This document shows, in pieces, positions 18,308 to 27,008 of a stretch of DNA of 64,000 bases (the first letter of the stretch is position 1; each line of letters begins with the position of its first letter). This stretch comes from Streptomyces broussonetiae (GTDB taxonomy: Bacteria; Actinomycetota; Actinomycetes; Streptomycetales; Streptomycetaceae): assembly GCF_009796285.1 (NCBI RefSeq), contig NZ_CP047020.1, forward strand, positions 806,001 to 870,000, given 5' to 3'. The notes below the pieces were generated by a model. It was not told where the DNA came from. It saw only the letters and a list, made by a program, of their open reading frames with translations, and did not search any database. A program made the position numbers and the translations under genes.

Positions 18308-18757
18308 TCAGTCGGCTGTCTCGACGCGGGTGAGCTTGTCGGGGTTGCGGATCAGACGGATGGCACTGATGGTGCCGTCCTCCTCGATGTCGCAGCACGC
18401 CACCGGGTCCGGACGGGCGCCCGAAATGAAAAGGTGGCCCGGGCGGCCGTTGACCAGTACTTCCTGCACGCCGGCGTCCGGGATCGAGGTGGAGATGACG
18501 CTGCGGATCCAGCGGGCCACCTTGTCGGCGCCGAAGATCGGGCGCAGCGCCGCACGGATCTTTCCGCCACCGTCGGTCCATGCGGTCACGTCGGGAGCGA
18601 GCCGGGCCATCATCCGGTTGATGTCCCCGCCGACGCAGGCGGCCAGGAACTCGTCGGTGACCTTGCGTCGTACCTCGGCGGACGCGTCGTACCGGGGCCG
18701 GCGCGCCTGCTCGTGGCTGCGGGCCCGGCTGCCGACCTGACGCACGGAGGCCTCGGT
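18308..18757 (-). pseudogene. C-terminal fragment of an ECF41-type (SigJ-like) sigma factor
   Basis: The frame retains the end of sigma region 4 (TEASVRQVGSRARSHEQARRP) and the SnoaL-like C-terminal domain characteristic of ECF41 factors (FLAACVGGDINRMMARLAPD, VTAWTDGGGKIRAALRPI). About 150 of some 290 residues remain. Sigma region 2 and most of region 4 are missing. Upstream of TEAS the resemblance stops at about 18757, where an unrelated Lrp fragment begins on the other strand. Confidence 0.75.
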
Positions 18758-18774
18758 CCAGGCACACCGCCGGG

Positions 18775-18987
18775 AACGTGGTCGCATTCGAGCGCGCGGT
18801 CACCCAACTGCCCGAGGTGGTCCACAGCCATCACGTGACGGGCAACTACGACTACTTGCTCCAGGTCGAGGTCGCCGACCTGCCCGCCTACGAGGACTTC
18901 CACGCCAACCGGCTGGCCGACCTGCCCGGCGTGGCCATGGTGACCAGCTACGTCACCATGAAGACACTCTCCGCCGACTCCGCATGA
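18775..18987 (+). pseudogene. C-terminal ligand-binding fragment of an Lrp/AsnC regulator
   Basis: The residues FERAVTQLPEVVHSHHVTGN and YDYLLQVEVADLPAYEDF are the classical AsnC-type RAM domain, ending at a normal stop. The N-terminal HTH half is gone and no ribosome site precedes the first GTG. It abuts the sigma-factor fragment head to head within about 20 bp. Confidence 0.75.
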
Positions 18988-19038
18988 CGACCCGGTCCAG
19001 CCCGCCTGCGGGCGAATTGGCGGAAGGGGCAGAGGTCA

Positions 19039-19166
19039 TGACCCAGTTCCAGAGCAGGGCCGCGCTCGCCACCGGAGCCGGGTCTGGCATGGGGCCGTCG
19101 CCCGCACGGACGAGGAGTTCGGCGCGGCATCCCCCTCGGCCGCACCGGAACCGCCACGAGGCGTGA
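19039..19166 (+). pseudogene. Short-chain dehydrogenase N-terminal remnant
   Basis: MTQFQSRAALATGAGSGMG is the start of an SDR with the cofactor motif TGxxxGxG. After about 20 residues the family pattern breaks. A shifted frame near 19128 reads GIPLGRTGTA, which resembles a late SDR segment, so most of the gene appears deleted. Confidence 0.45.
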
Positions 19167-19464
19167 CTCGGCAGCCGGAGCACTGTGAGCTGGACCACAC
19201 GGTGGTAGGGCTTCCGTCACGCCGTATGGAAGCGTAGGTTCCGGTTACCCCGCGATGGCGCCTTCAGTGGCGCTGGTCCGCCACTCCCGGGGCGGCGGAC
19301 CAGCGGGGGCCAAACCTCCATATGCCGCTCACACCCCTCCCCCCTCTCCGGCCTGGCCCACGCCCGGACCGCCGTGCCCGCACCCGTCCCCGCAGCTGTA
19401 CCCACCGGCCCGTGCACCCCGCCCCTGCCCTCGCCGGTGCAGCACCGGCACTGCTCCTCGGGCA

Positions 19465-20061
19465 TCAGTTCCGTCGCGCCACGAGCCGCACGTCGACCGC
19501 GGTCAGTGCCAAGGCCAACGGACCAGGGGTGAGAAAGACCAGCGGCGGCAGTGCCCAGGCGCCGGCAGCGGCCGTGACCAGCGCCAACAGGATCAGGGCG
19601 GTGCCGCCGGGGTCGTGGACCGTGTCGTGGGCGGCGGCGCGCAGGGCCCTTCTCCAGCCGGTGAGGGACTCGGGGCGGGCGCAGGTGCGCAGGCCGATCA
19701 GCACGGCCCCGGTCGCGATCACGGTGGCGGCGCGAGTGAAGAGCGGGCCGCCGGGCAGGCCGGTGCGGGCCAGGGCCAGGTCCGCGGTGGACAGGAGCAG
19801 TACGGCCAGCGCCAGGGCGCCCGCCGCCAGGTCGGCGAGGCCGAGGCGCCGGCGCAGCAGCGTCGCGTACCGTCCGGCGGTGGCAGGGCGCCCCTCCCCC
19901 GCACCGCGCAGCACCGCGCAGGCCGTGGACAGGGCGGCCGGTGCGGTCAGCAACGGCAGACAGGCCACGGTGGTGGCGAGGCCGACACTGAGCATGTCGG
20001 CGAACAGGGTCATCCTGGAGCCGAACAGCTCGCCCGGTTCCCGGGTGCGGGTCTGGGACAT
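19465..20061 (-). CDS. YesL-family (DUF624) membrane protein
   Basis: The 198-residue protein has about four to five hydrophobic segments (for example MLSVGLATTVACLPLLTAPA, LAAGALALAVLLLSTADLAL and TALILLALVTAAAGAWALPP). YesL-like proteins are commonly found next to carbohydrate ABC transporters and their molecular role is not settled. It is the last gene of the sugar operon. A GTG at 20070 overlaps the stop of the preceding permease gene, but the AAGGGG site is better spaced for the ATG at 20061. Confidence 0.8.
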   Translation of the reverse strand: MSQTRTREPGELFGSRMTLFADMLSVGLATTVACLPLLTAPAALSTACAVLRGAGEGRPATAGRYATLLRRRLGLADLAAGALALAVLLLSTADLALARTGLPGGPLFTRAATVIATGAVLIGLRTCARPESLTGWRRALRAAAHDTVHDPGGTALILLALVTAAAGAWALPPLVFLTPGPLALALTAVDVRLVARRN

Positions 20062-20066
20062 CGTGC

Positions 20067-20927
20067 TCACCCCTTGAGTCCGGAGCTGGCCATGCCCTCC
20101 ACAAGAAAGCGCTGGAAGGCGAGGAAGAAGAGCACGATCGGCAGCAGGGCGATCACCGACATCGCGAACATCGGGCCGAACGACGACTGGCTGGAGGCGT
20201 CCACGAAGGAGCGCAGCGCCAGGGTGAGGGTGAACTTGCCGGGGTCGAAGAGATAGATGAGCTGGGTGAAGAAGTCGTTCCAGGTCCAGATGAACGTGAA
20301 GATCGCCGTGGTGATCAGGGCGGGGCGGGTCAGCGGCAGGACGATGGCGAAGAAGCTGCGGAAGGGGCCGCAGCCGTCGATGCGGGCGGCCTCCTCCAGT
20401 TCGCGGGGCAGGCCACGCATGAACTGCACGATGAGGAAGACGAAGAAGGCCTCCGTGGCGAGGAACTTCGGCAGGATCAACGGCCAGTAGGTGTTCACCA
20501 GGCCGAGCTTGTTGAAGATGATGTACTGCGGGATCAGGACCGCGTGGTGCGGGAGCATGATCGTGGCGATCATGAAGGCGAACAGGGGGCGGCGCATCCG
20601 GAAGCGCAGCCGCGCGAAAGCATAGGCGGCCAGGGAGCAGCTCAGGACGTTGCCGAGGACGGCGCCGCCCGCGATCAGCAGCGAGTTGCCGAGCAGTCGC
20701 CAGACGGAGACGCCGTTCACGCCCTGCAGGGCGGTGCTGTAGTTCGACCACTCGAGGTGGCTGGGCAACAGGTTGAGGCTGGCGATGACCTCGTTCGCGG
20801 GCTTGAGTGAGGTGGCGAGCAGCCAGGCCAGCGGGTACAGCATGACGAGCAGCGCGGCCAGGCAGCCGGCGTGCAGGGCCACGCGCCCCCAGGCAACACG
20901 CTTGCGGGGCAGGGCGGTTGTGGTCAT
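20067..20927 (-). CDS. Carbohydrate ABC transporter permease (MalG/LacG type)
   Basis: The 286-residue inner-membrane protein has six predicted helices. The ABC permease EAA loop is ELEEAARIDGCGPFRSFFAIVLPL (residues about 195-218), which docks the ATPase. It pairs with the permease encoded immediately upstream, with a 4-bp ATGA overlap. No ATPase gene lies in the operon. Streptomyces sugar transporters of this type usually share the multipurpose ATPase MsiK encoded elsewhere. The substrate is unknown. Confidence 0.93.
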   Translation of the reverse strand: MTTTALPRKRVAWGRVALHAGCLAALLVMLYPLAWLLATSLKPANEVIASLNLLPSHLEWSNYSTALQGVNGVSVWRLLGNSLLIAGGAVLGNVLSCSLAAYAFARLRFRMRRPLFAFMIATIMLPHHAVLIPQYIIFNKLGLVNTYWPLILPKFLATEAFFVFLIVQFMRGLPRELEEAARIDGCGPFRSFFAIVLPLTRPALITTAIFTFIWTWNDFFTQLIYLFDPGKFTLTLALRSFVDASSQSSFGPMFAMSVIALLPIVLFFLAFQRFLVEGMASSGLKG

Positions 20928-21862
20928 CGCTCCCCCTCGGAGGCGTAGAAGACCCAGGTCCGTGAGGTACGGAAGAGGACTGCGGTGACGGCGCCGATGG
21001 CGAGCAGCAGGACCCAGGCCATGGCGGAGGCGTAGCCCATGTGGGAGGCGACGAAGCCCCGGTCGTAGAGGTACAGGGTGTACACGAGCGTGGAGTCGGC
21101 GGGGCCGCCCTTGCCGGCGCTGATCGCGAAGGCGGGAGTGAAGACCTGGAACGCCTGGATGGTCTGCAGGACCAGGTTGAAGAACAGCACCGGGGACAGC
21201 ATCGGCACGGTGACCGAGACGAACTGCCGCCATTTTCCGGCCCCGTCGACGGATGCGGCCTCGTACAGCTCGGCGGGTATCTGCTGGAGCCCGGCGAGGA
21301 AGATGACCATGGGGGCGCCGAACTGCCACACGGTCAGCAGGGCGACGGCGAGCAGCGCCCAGCCCGGCTTGTCGGCCCAGCCGCCGGTGCCGAGCAGATG
21401 GTCCACGGTGCCGCCGTCGTTGAAGACCGCACGCCACACCAGGGCGACGGACATCGACGCACCCAGCAGCGAGGGGGCGTAGAACGCGGAGCGGTAGAAG
21501 CCCTTGCCGCGTTTCATGCCCTTCAGAGCGAGGGCGACCACCAGCGCAAGGGCGAGCTGGAGGGGTACGGCGACGACGACATAGGTGAGGGTCGTCAGCA
21601 CCGAGCGCCAGTAGCGCGGGTCCTCGGTGAACATCTGGACGTAGTTGCGCAGGCCCACCCAGTGCGGCGGGTTGAACAGGTCGTAGTCGGTGAACGACAG
21701 GTACAGCGACACGGCCATCGGCAGCAGGGTGAGGACGGTCGCGCCGAGCACCCATGGAGACAGGAACACCCAGGCGGCGCCCTGGCGTTCACGCCTCGGG
21801 CGGCGCTGCGCCGTGGCGGCGGACCGGCGGGCGGTGGGCGTGTGGATGCCGGTGGTGGTCAT
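20924..21862 (-). CDS. Carbohydrate ABC transporter permease (MalF/UgpA type)
   Basis: The 312-residue protein begins with a basic N-tail, then six membrane segments beginning with WVFLSPWVLGATVLTLLPMA. The EAA loop reads ELYEAASVDGAGKWRQFVSVTVPML. It is the heterodimer partner of the next permease, and its start overlaps the stop of the solute-binding protein gene by 4 bp, indicating coupled translation. It carries a small sugar or glycoside across the membrane. Confidence 0.93.
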   Translation of the reverse strand: MTTTGIHTPTARRSAATAQRRPRRERQGAAWVFLSPWVLGATVLTLLPMAVSLYLSFTDYDLFNPPHWVGLRNYVQMFTEDPRYWRSVLTTLTYVVVAVPLQLALALVVALALKGMKRGKGFYRSAFYAPSLLGASMSVALVWRAVFNDGGTVDHLLGTGGWADKPGWALLAVALLTVWQFGAPMVIFLAGLQQIPAELYEAASVDGAGKWRQFVSVTVPMLSPVLFFNLVLQTIQAFQVFTPAFAISAGKGGPADSTLVYTLYLYDRGFVASHMGYASAMAWVLLLAIGAVTAVLFRTSRTWVFYASEGER

Positions 21863-23142
21863 GACCTCAGCTCCGCCTTCGCCTCGGTGACATAGTTCGC
21901 GGCCGCCTTGCGCGGCGACATGCGCTCGTACGACACCTGGTCGTAGTCGCGCTGGAAGGTGGTCTGCAAGGCGTTGTCGCCGGAGGGCGGTGCCTGCGGC
22001 GGGTCCTTGAGGGTGCCTTCCAGGGAGGACTGGTAGTCGGCGATGGTCTTGTCGAAGCCGGTCAGCAGCGGTCCGATCTCCCTGCGGACCGCCTCGTTGA
22101 CGGGGATGCCGCGGGTGGCGCCGAGGATCCTCGCCACATCGGGGTCGTTGACGAGGAAGTCGACGAGCTGCGCGGCCTGGGCCGGGTGACCCGTGTGGGC
22201 CGCGGTACCGAGGAACATCGACGGCTTGAAGTACTGGCCGGGGGTGCCGTCCGCGCCGGACGGCATCGGCGCCAGCGCCACCCCACCCTTGACGAGGGCG
22301 CCGAAGCCGCTGGCGGGGGCGTCCCAGTTGGCGTCGGAGGTGGCCTTGCCGCGGCCGAGCGGGGTGTTCTCGACGGATCCGTCCAGCTGGGTGGTCTGCT
22401 CGGCCGGCGACACGGCGCCCTCGCGGCGCAGCCGGTCGGTGAAGGTCCACCAGCGGGTGAGGTCGGCCGCGGTGAAGCCGAGCTTGCGGTCGTCGGTGTA
22501 GAGGGACTTGCCCCGGCCGCGCAGCCAGACCTCGAAGGCGTCCTCGCTCTGCCCGGGGTCGGTGCCGCCCGGCTTCCCGGTCTTCTGCGCCAGCGCGCGC
22601 ATCGCGTCGGCCCACTGCTCCCAGGTCCAGGCCCGGCCGGGCAGCGGCACCCCGGAGCGCCGCCAGCCCTGGACGTCGTAGGCGACGGTCTCGGTGCCGC
22701 GGCCCTGCGGCACGGCGTACTGGGCGCCGTGCACCCGGCCGGTCGCCAGCAGTCCGGCGTCGATGCCGGCGGTGTGCAGCACGCTCTGCTGCCGCGCGAG
22801 GTCGAGCAGGACGCCGCCGGAGGCGTACTGGTCGATCTGCCGGTAGTCGAGCTGCATCACATCGGGTGCGTCGCCGCCGGCAGCCTGCGTGGCGAGCTTC
22901 TGTTTGTAGGCGTCGTAGCCGGAGAACGACGTCTGCACCCGTACGTTCGGATGCCTTTGTTCGAACAGGGCGACGGCCTTCTCGGTGCGCTCGGCGCGGT
23001 CGGGGTTGCCCCACCACGTGTAGCGCAGCACGATCCTGCCGCCACCGGCCGACTCCCCGGATCCGCCGCAGCCGGCCGGCATCGCGCACAGGGCGAGTGC
23101 GGCGGCCGTCACGCAGAACCTCTTTGTCCTGTGTCCGGGCAT
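21859..23142 (-). CDS. Sugar ABC transporter solute-binding lipoprotein
   Basis: The 427-residue protein has a lipoprotein signal peptide ending at PAGC (lipidated Cys25) followed by a Ser/Gly linker, although Pro at position -3 is atypical for a lipobox. The mature part is a family 1 extracellular solute-binding protein. TWWGNPDRAERTEKAVALFEQRHPNV is the usual first lobe, and PDVMQLDYRQIDQYASGGVLLDL follows. It captures the substrate for the two permeases downstream. Aromatic residues typical of carbohydrate binding are present (WW, WTWEQW, RWWTF). A GC-rich palindrome separates it from the cupin gene upstream. Confidence 0.92.
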   Translation of the reverse strand: MPGHRTKRFCVTAAALALCAMPAGCGGSGESAGGGRIVLRYTWWGNPDRAERTEKAVALFEQRHPNVRVQTSFSGYDAYKQKLATQAAGGDAPDVMQLDYRQIDQYASGGVLLDLARQQSVLHTAGIDAGLLATGRVHGAQYAVPQGRGTETVAYDVQGWRRSGVPLPGRAWTWEQWADAMRALAQKTGKPGGTDPGQSEDAFEVWLRGRGKSLYTDDRKLGFTAADLTRWWTFTDRLRREGAVSPAEQTTQLDGSVENTPLGRGKATSDANWDAPASGFGALVKGGVALAPMPSGADGTPGQYFKPSMFLGTAAHTGHPAQAAQLVDFLVNDPDVARILGATRGIPVNEAVRREIGPLLTGFDKTIADYQSSLEGTLKDPPQAPPSGDNALQTTFQRDYDQVSYERMSPRKAAANYVTEAKAELRS

Positions 23143-23189
23143 GCCGAGGTCACCTCTTCCTCTCCTCGGGAGCGTCTCCCCACTCGATG

Positions 23190-23203
23190 CAGCCGGCCGG
23201 CTG
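23190..23203. promoter_or_regulatory. Intercistronic palindrome between the cupin and solute-binding protein genes
   Basis: CAGCCGGCCGGCTG is a perfect 14-bp palindrome right after the cupin stop codon. In the transcript it could fold and stabilise or attenuate the downstream transporter mRNA, a common feature before solute-binding protein genes. Function is inferred. Confidence 0.35.
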
Positions 23204-23971
23204 TCAGCCCGTGGGCCTGTCGTCGTACGGCGGCGTCGTGCCGGGCAGGGCGTACTCGTCCCGGCGTCCGCACATCCCGAAGCCGCCCCGTCGGCTCGGC
23301 TCGCTCTGGTACGCGGTTGCGTCGGCGAGGTAGGCGGGGTCACCGGATTCCAGGGCGTCGAGCTGAGCGCCGGTGCGTTCGGCGGTGGCGAGGGCGCCGG
23401 CCCGCCACAGCTCGCGCCATGCGGAGACCCGGGCGCGGACCAGGCGGGCGGCGGCCTCCTGGAAGGAGCGGTACGGGCCGGCGTCCCCGGCGATCAGGGC
23501 CTCGCGCAGGGTCAGGTAGCCCTCGACGGCCAGGTCCCGGCGGCGCCGGGCGGCGGCCTCGGTGTCCGCACCCGTGCCCGGTGGCACTGTGGCCGCCGCC
23601 GCATACCGCTCGGGGTCGGCGAGCACCTCGGGCGGAAAGGTGAACACGGCGTCCCCGGCCTCGGGCAGGCCGCTGTTCTGCATGAGCACCGTGATCCGCA
23701 GGTCGCCGCCCTGCACCATGCGGTGCACGGTGCCCGGGGTGAACCAGGCGAGGGAGCCGGGCCCCAGCGGGATGTCCCGGTATCCGTCGGGGCTCAGCGT
23801 CTGCACCGCGCCCCGGCCACCGGTGACGACGTACGCCTCGGTGCACACCAGATGCAGATGGGGGCTGCCGCCGCGGACGCCGTCGGCGGCCTCCCACTCG
23901 TAGGCGTTCAGGTGCGACAGGCCCACGGCCCCGGGCAGCGGAAGGGACGGGACGGGCTTCGCATCGCTCAC
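23204..23971 (-). CDS. Cupin-domain protein with an alpha-helical C-terminal extension
   Basis: The 255-residue protein has a cupin barrel in the first 130 residues. GGSPHLHLVCTEAYVVTGGRG is motif 1 with His and Glu metal ligands, and PGSLAWFTPGTVHRMV is motif 2 with His. The remaining 120 residues look helical and Ala/Arg-rich (GYLTLREALIAGDAGPYRSF). It may be an isomerase or a sugar-binding sensor of the pathway. Its GTG start overlaps the PmoA-like gene's stop by 4 bp. Confidence 0.85.
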   Translation of the reverse strand: MSDAKPVPSLPLPGAVGLSHLNAYEWEAADGVRGGSPHLHLVCTEAYVVTGGRGAVQTLSPDGYRDIPLGPGSLAWFTPGTVHRMVQGGDLRITVLMQNSGLPEAGDAVFTFPPEVLADPERYAAAATVPPGTGADTEAAARRRRDLAVEGYLTLREALIAGDAGPYRSFQEAAARLVRARVSAWRELWRAGALATAERTGAQLDALESGDPAYLADATAYQSEPSRRGGFGMCGRRDEYALPGTTPPYDDRPTG

Positions 23972-24900
23972 CACGGCAGGTCCTCCAGATGGCGGCCCAC
24001 CCGGTCGCGGTCCCAGGCACCGTCGGCGATCACAACCCGGTAGCGGTAGCCGAAGCTCTCCCCCGGCGGCAGGGCGAACTCCTCGAAGAACGCCCAGGAG
24101 AAGGCGACCGTCGGGATCGGCTCGGAGCGGACGAACCAGTGTGAGGCGTGGATCGCGGACGACTCGTCCAGGTTCTCCGGGGCATGCGCGAAGACGAGGG
24201 TGGAGTGGCCGTCGGTCTCGTCGTGTTCGGTGGTGAAGGCCAGCCACGGGCCCTGACTGCCCATCACCTTGGCGGCATCGATGCCCGGTTCGGAGTCGGG
24301 CGTGAACACACCGCCGCCGGTGAAGTCGCGTGGGCCGCGCCACTGCAGTCCGGTGTAACCGGCCATCTCGCGGCCCGCGGTGGTGGGCGAGCCGAACAGC
24401 AGGGGCTCGTCATGGACGTTGGTGAGCGCTATGGCCCAGTCCAGGGTCCAGGCGCCGGCCTCCTCGTCCACGGTGTGTACGGCGAGGCCGCGTACCTCAC
24501 GGGCCCATTCCCGGCCGCCGTTCTCGACCCAGGTCAACTCCTCGGTGGCATCGAGGCGTTCGTCGGTGACGGTGAGGCCGGTGAAGCCGTCGTGCCGCAT
24601 GGAGCCGACCTGGTCGGGCAGGCGGAGGTATCCCTGGCCGTGCACATAGCAGTTGCCGCCCCAGAAGTTCTGCCCCGACAGATGACTGGCCGTCATCTGA
24701 AGGCCCTTGTGCCAGCGGTGGTCACTGGGCCGGTATCCGGTCACCGTACGACCGGCGAGGGTGCGTACGGGGTGGGCATAGGGTTTGCGGGCTTCGAAGG
24801 CGTCCGGGTCGGGGCGGTAGACGTACCGGAGAATCTCGGTACCGTTCGGCGCCTCGACCGCGAGGTGCTCGCCGTGGACATGGCTGACTCGGATGCTCAT
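23968..24900 (-). CDS. PmoA-like protein (DUF6807 family)
   Basis: The 310-residue soluble protein has the family hallmarks SDHRWHKGLQMTASHLSGQNFWGG and TALTN-type strands (AIALTNVHDEPLLFGSP). Despite the historical PmoA name, these proteins are not methane monooxygenase subunits. They occur beside sugar oxidoreductases and ABC transporters and are thought to act on sugar derivatives. Here it sits between a Gfo/Idh/MocA gene and a cupin gene with 4-bp overlaps on both sides. The exact reaction is unknown. Confidence 0.87.
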   Translation of the reverse strand: MSIRVSHVHGEHLAVEAPNGTEILRYVYRPDPDAFEARKPYAHPVRTLAGRTVTGYRPSDHRWHKGLQMTASHLSGQNFWGGNCYVHGQGYLRLPDQVGSMRHDGFTGLTVTDERLDATEELTWVENGGREWAREVRGLAVHTVDEEAGAWTLDWAIALTNVHDEPLLFGSPTTAGREMAGYTGLQWRGPRDFTGGGVFTPDSEPGIDAAKVMGSQGPWLAFTTEHDETDGHSTLVFAHAPENLDESSAIHASHWFVRSEPIPTVAFSWAFFEEFALPPGESFGYRYRVVIADGAWDRDRVGRHLEDLPW

Positions 24901-26012
24901 GCGCGCTCCTTGGGGGCCCAGTCGGGGTGGTCGCCGTGCATGGCCGCGTAGTAGGGATCACCGGGGCAGATCTCGCCCGTCCGCACCGGCTGTCCGGTGA
25001 ACGCCGCCTTGTAGAGGGCGGCCGCGAACTCCAGGGTGGCGCGGGCGGTCGAGCCGCTGCCCGGAGGCCGCTCACCGCGGTCGAACGCGTCCAGAAGGGC
25101 ACCGAGTTGGGCGGCGTGCGAGCTGGGCAGGTCGGCGGCGGGGGTGCGCCAGGCCGCGGCCCGCTCGGCGTCGACGTGCGGGGCGGGGGTGTAGACCCAG
25201 TCGTCGTTGCCGTGTCCGTACAGGTGGGTCAGTTCCAGCGTGGCATCGGCGCAGTCGACGCGGACGCGACTGACCTCGTGCGGGGACAGGACGCTGTTCA
25301 CGACGGTGGCGAGCGTGCCGCCGCGGAAGCGGACCAGGGCGGTGGAGACGTCCTCGCTCTCGACGTCGTGGACCAGCCGCGCCGCCATGGCCCGTACCTC
25401 CTCCCACTCACCGAGCAGGTGCAGCAGCAGGTCGTACTGGTGGATTCCGTGCCCCATGGTCGGCCCGCCGCCCTCGCTCGCCCAACGGCCGCGCCACGGT
25501 ACGGCGTAGTAGCCGGCATCCCGGTGCCAGGTGGTCTGGCAGTGCGCCACCAGCGGGGCACCCAGCTCGCCGCTCGCGATCAGCTGCCGGGCGTGTACGG
25601 CGCCGGAGCCGTAGCGGTGCTGGAACACCACCGAGGCATAGGCACCGGAAGCCTTCTCCGCAGCGGCCATGTCGTCGTACTCGGCGAGCGACAGACACAG
25701 CGGCTTCTCGCACAGCACCCAGGCCCCGGCCTCGAGCGCGGCCACGGTCTGCTCGCGGTGCAGCGCGGGCGGCGTACCGATGAGCACCAGGTCCGGACAT
25801 ACGGCGTCGAGCATGGCCTCGGCAGAGGTGAACCCGGCGACCTGCGCGCCCGCCTCCCTCCGGAAGGCGTCCAGTCTGCCCTCGTCCACATCGACGGCGG
25901 CGACGAGTTCGACACGCCCGGCATGGGCTCTGAGCGCGGGGAGATGGCTGCCGGTGACGATGGCACCGGTGCCGATGACGGCGACGCGGCGGCAGGGTGT
26001 GGGCAAGGACAT
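24897..26012 (-). CDS. Gfo/Idh/MocA-family sugar oxidoreductase
   Basis: The 371-residue protein has an N-terminal Rossmann fold with VAVIGTGAIVTGSHLPALRA (residues 9-28) and the conserved EKP motif in VLCEKPLCLSL. The C-terminal alpha/beta domain carries GGGPTMGHGIHQYDLLLHLLG, with the His of the catalytic region. It should oxidise or reduce a sugar, inositol or glycoside with NAD(P). It is the first gene of the sugar operon, and a LacI-type operator lies 45 bp upstream. Confidence 0.92.
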   Translation of the reverse strand: MSLPTPCRRVAVIGTGAIVTGSHLPALRAHAGRVELVAAVDVDEGRLDAFRREAGAQVAGFTSAEAMLDAVCPDLVLIGTPPALHREQTVAALEAGAWVLCEKPLCLSLAEYDDMAAAEKASGAYASVVFQHRYGSGAVHARQLIASGELGAPLVAHCQTTWHRDAGYYAVPWRGRWASEGGGPTMGHGIHQYDLLLHLLGEWEEVRAMAARLVHDVESEDVSTALVRFRGGTLATVVNSVLSPHEVSRVRVDCADATLELTHLYGHGNDDWVYTPAPHVDAERAAAWRTPAADLPSSHAAQLGALLDAFDRGERPPGSGSTARATLEFAAALYKAAFTGQPVRTGEICPGDPYYAAMHGDHPDWAPKERA

Positions 26013-26056
26013 GCAACACTCCTGAGGGCTCGGCAGACGGAGTCGAACACCGCACA

Positions 26057-26068
26057 GAAAGCGCTTGC
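26057..26068. promoter_or_regulatory. LacI-type operator upstream of the sugar operon
   Basis: GAAAGCGCTTGC contains the perfect 8-bp dyad AAGCGCTT with the central CG step typical of LacI-family sites, 45 bp before the first gene of the operon. No cognate repressor gene is adjacent. The LacI gene at 34346-35353 has a different operator beside it, so the regulator is probably encoded elsewhere. Confidence 0.5.
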
Positions 26069-26170
26069 TCCGTACGAGGTGACCCTAGGTGCCGGGTGAT
26101 TGTCAGGACAACCCCTCTGCGGGGGGATTCGCCGGTGCGAGAGGATGGCCGGCGCGAGTGGCAAAGAGAG

Positions 26171-26197
26171 CTGCAGGCGCTGCAGGCGCTGCAGGCG
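26171..26197. repeat. 9-bp tandem repeat, 3 copies
   Basis: CTGCAGGCG is repeated three times exactly in a region without a recognised gene. Confidence 0.85.
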
Positions 26198-26656
26198 CAA
26201 CGACGACGGAAGGGACGGGGCGGCCGAAGAGGGCGGGGGAATCGGCCTCGGACACGCTGGTTTGACCGACGGCCTGCCGGGCTACCCATGGCCCATGATT
26301 CCGTCCCGGGTCGAGGACACCCTGCCTGAGCTGGCACCCTTCGTCCTCGCTGTCCAGGGGCGGCGGCCCGACGACGGCACGTGACGCGAGGCCTGGACCG
26401 TGCGGAACGTCCTGGTCCACCAGACGGGCAATGCCGAGGAACTGGCCCGGGTTCTGCAGGCGTTCCTCGACGGCGCACCGGTGGAGACGAGGGGCTTCCA
26501 GCGTGAGGATCCCTATCGGGCTGCGGGGACGCCGCCCCGCCGACCCGTCACGCTGGAACAGCACCGCCGGCCCGGAGACCCTGCGCAAGGTACGGGCCCT
26601 CTTGAGCGGCTGCTGAAGACGCCGGTTGGGCAGGTCCGAACGGGACCATCGACCGG

Positions 26657-26677
26657 GCGGGTTGCGGGTTGCGGGTT
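26657..26677. repeat. 7-bp tandem repeat, 3 copies
   Basis: GCGGGTT is repeated three times in the same gene-poor region. Confidence 0.8.
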
Positions 26678-27008
26678 GCGCTACTCGAACCTCGGCGTGC
26701 CCTCCGGGCAGGGCAGCAGGCCCTGGGGCGTATGCCGTGAACCCGCAGGTCGACGAGCAATTCCTTGGCGCCGCCCACAAGGCCGGTCAGCCCGCCGGTC
26801 AAGACGTCACCGCCTTCGCGGACTTCACGCGTGAACTTCCCGCCGGACCACTGCAAGGCCGGCCGGTGATGCCCGGTGACGACCGCCGGCTTCCCCGCAA
26901 AGAGAGCGGAATCAGCTCAACCCGCACGTTCGGGTCGGGTGGCGTTGCGGACTCGCCGCAGGGTAGGCGCCGGTGCGACGCATCGACGGACCGAGCTGCG
27001 AGGTGTAC

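Larger units (their letters stand above)
26080..27008. other. Gene-poor region
   Basis: About 930 bp hold no gene I can support. Open frames on both strands lack ribosome sites and family signatures. Two short tandem repeats lie here (listed separately). A frame near 26735-26870 (AVNPQVDEQFLGAAHKAGQP) has protein-like composition and may be debris of a lost gene. Confidence 0.5.

Noticed and set aside
26400..26834. A 144-codon open frame as a gene (RNVLVHQTGNAEELARVLQA)
   Set aside because: No ribosome site, no recognisable family, and it runs through a short tandem repeat into low-complexity text.
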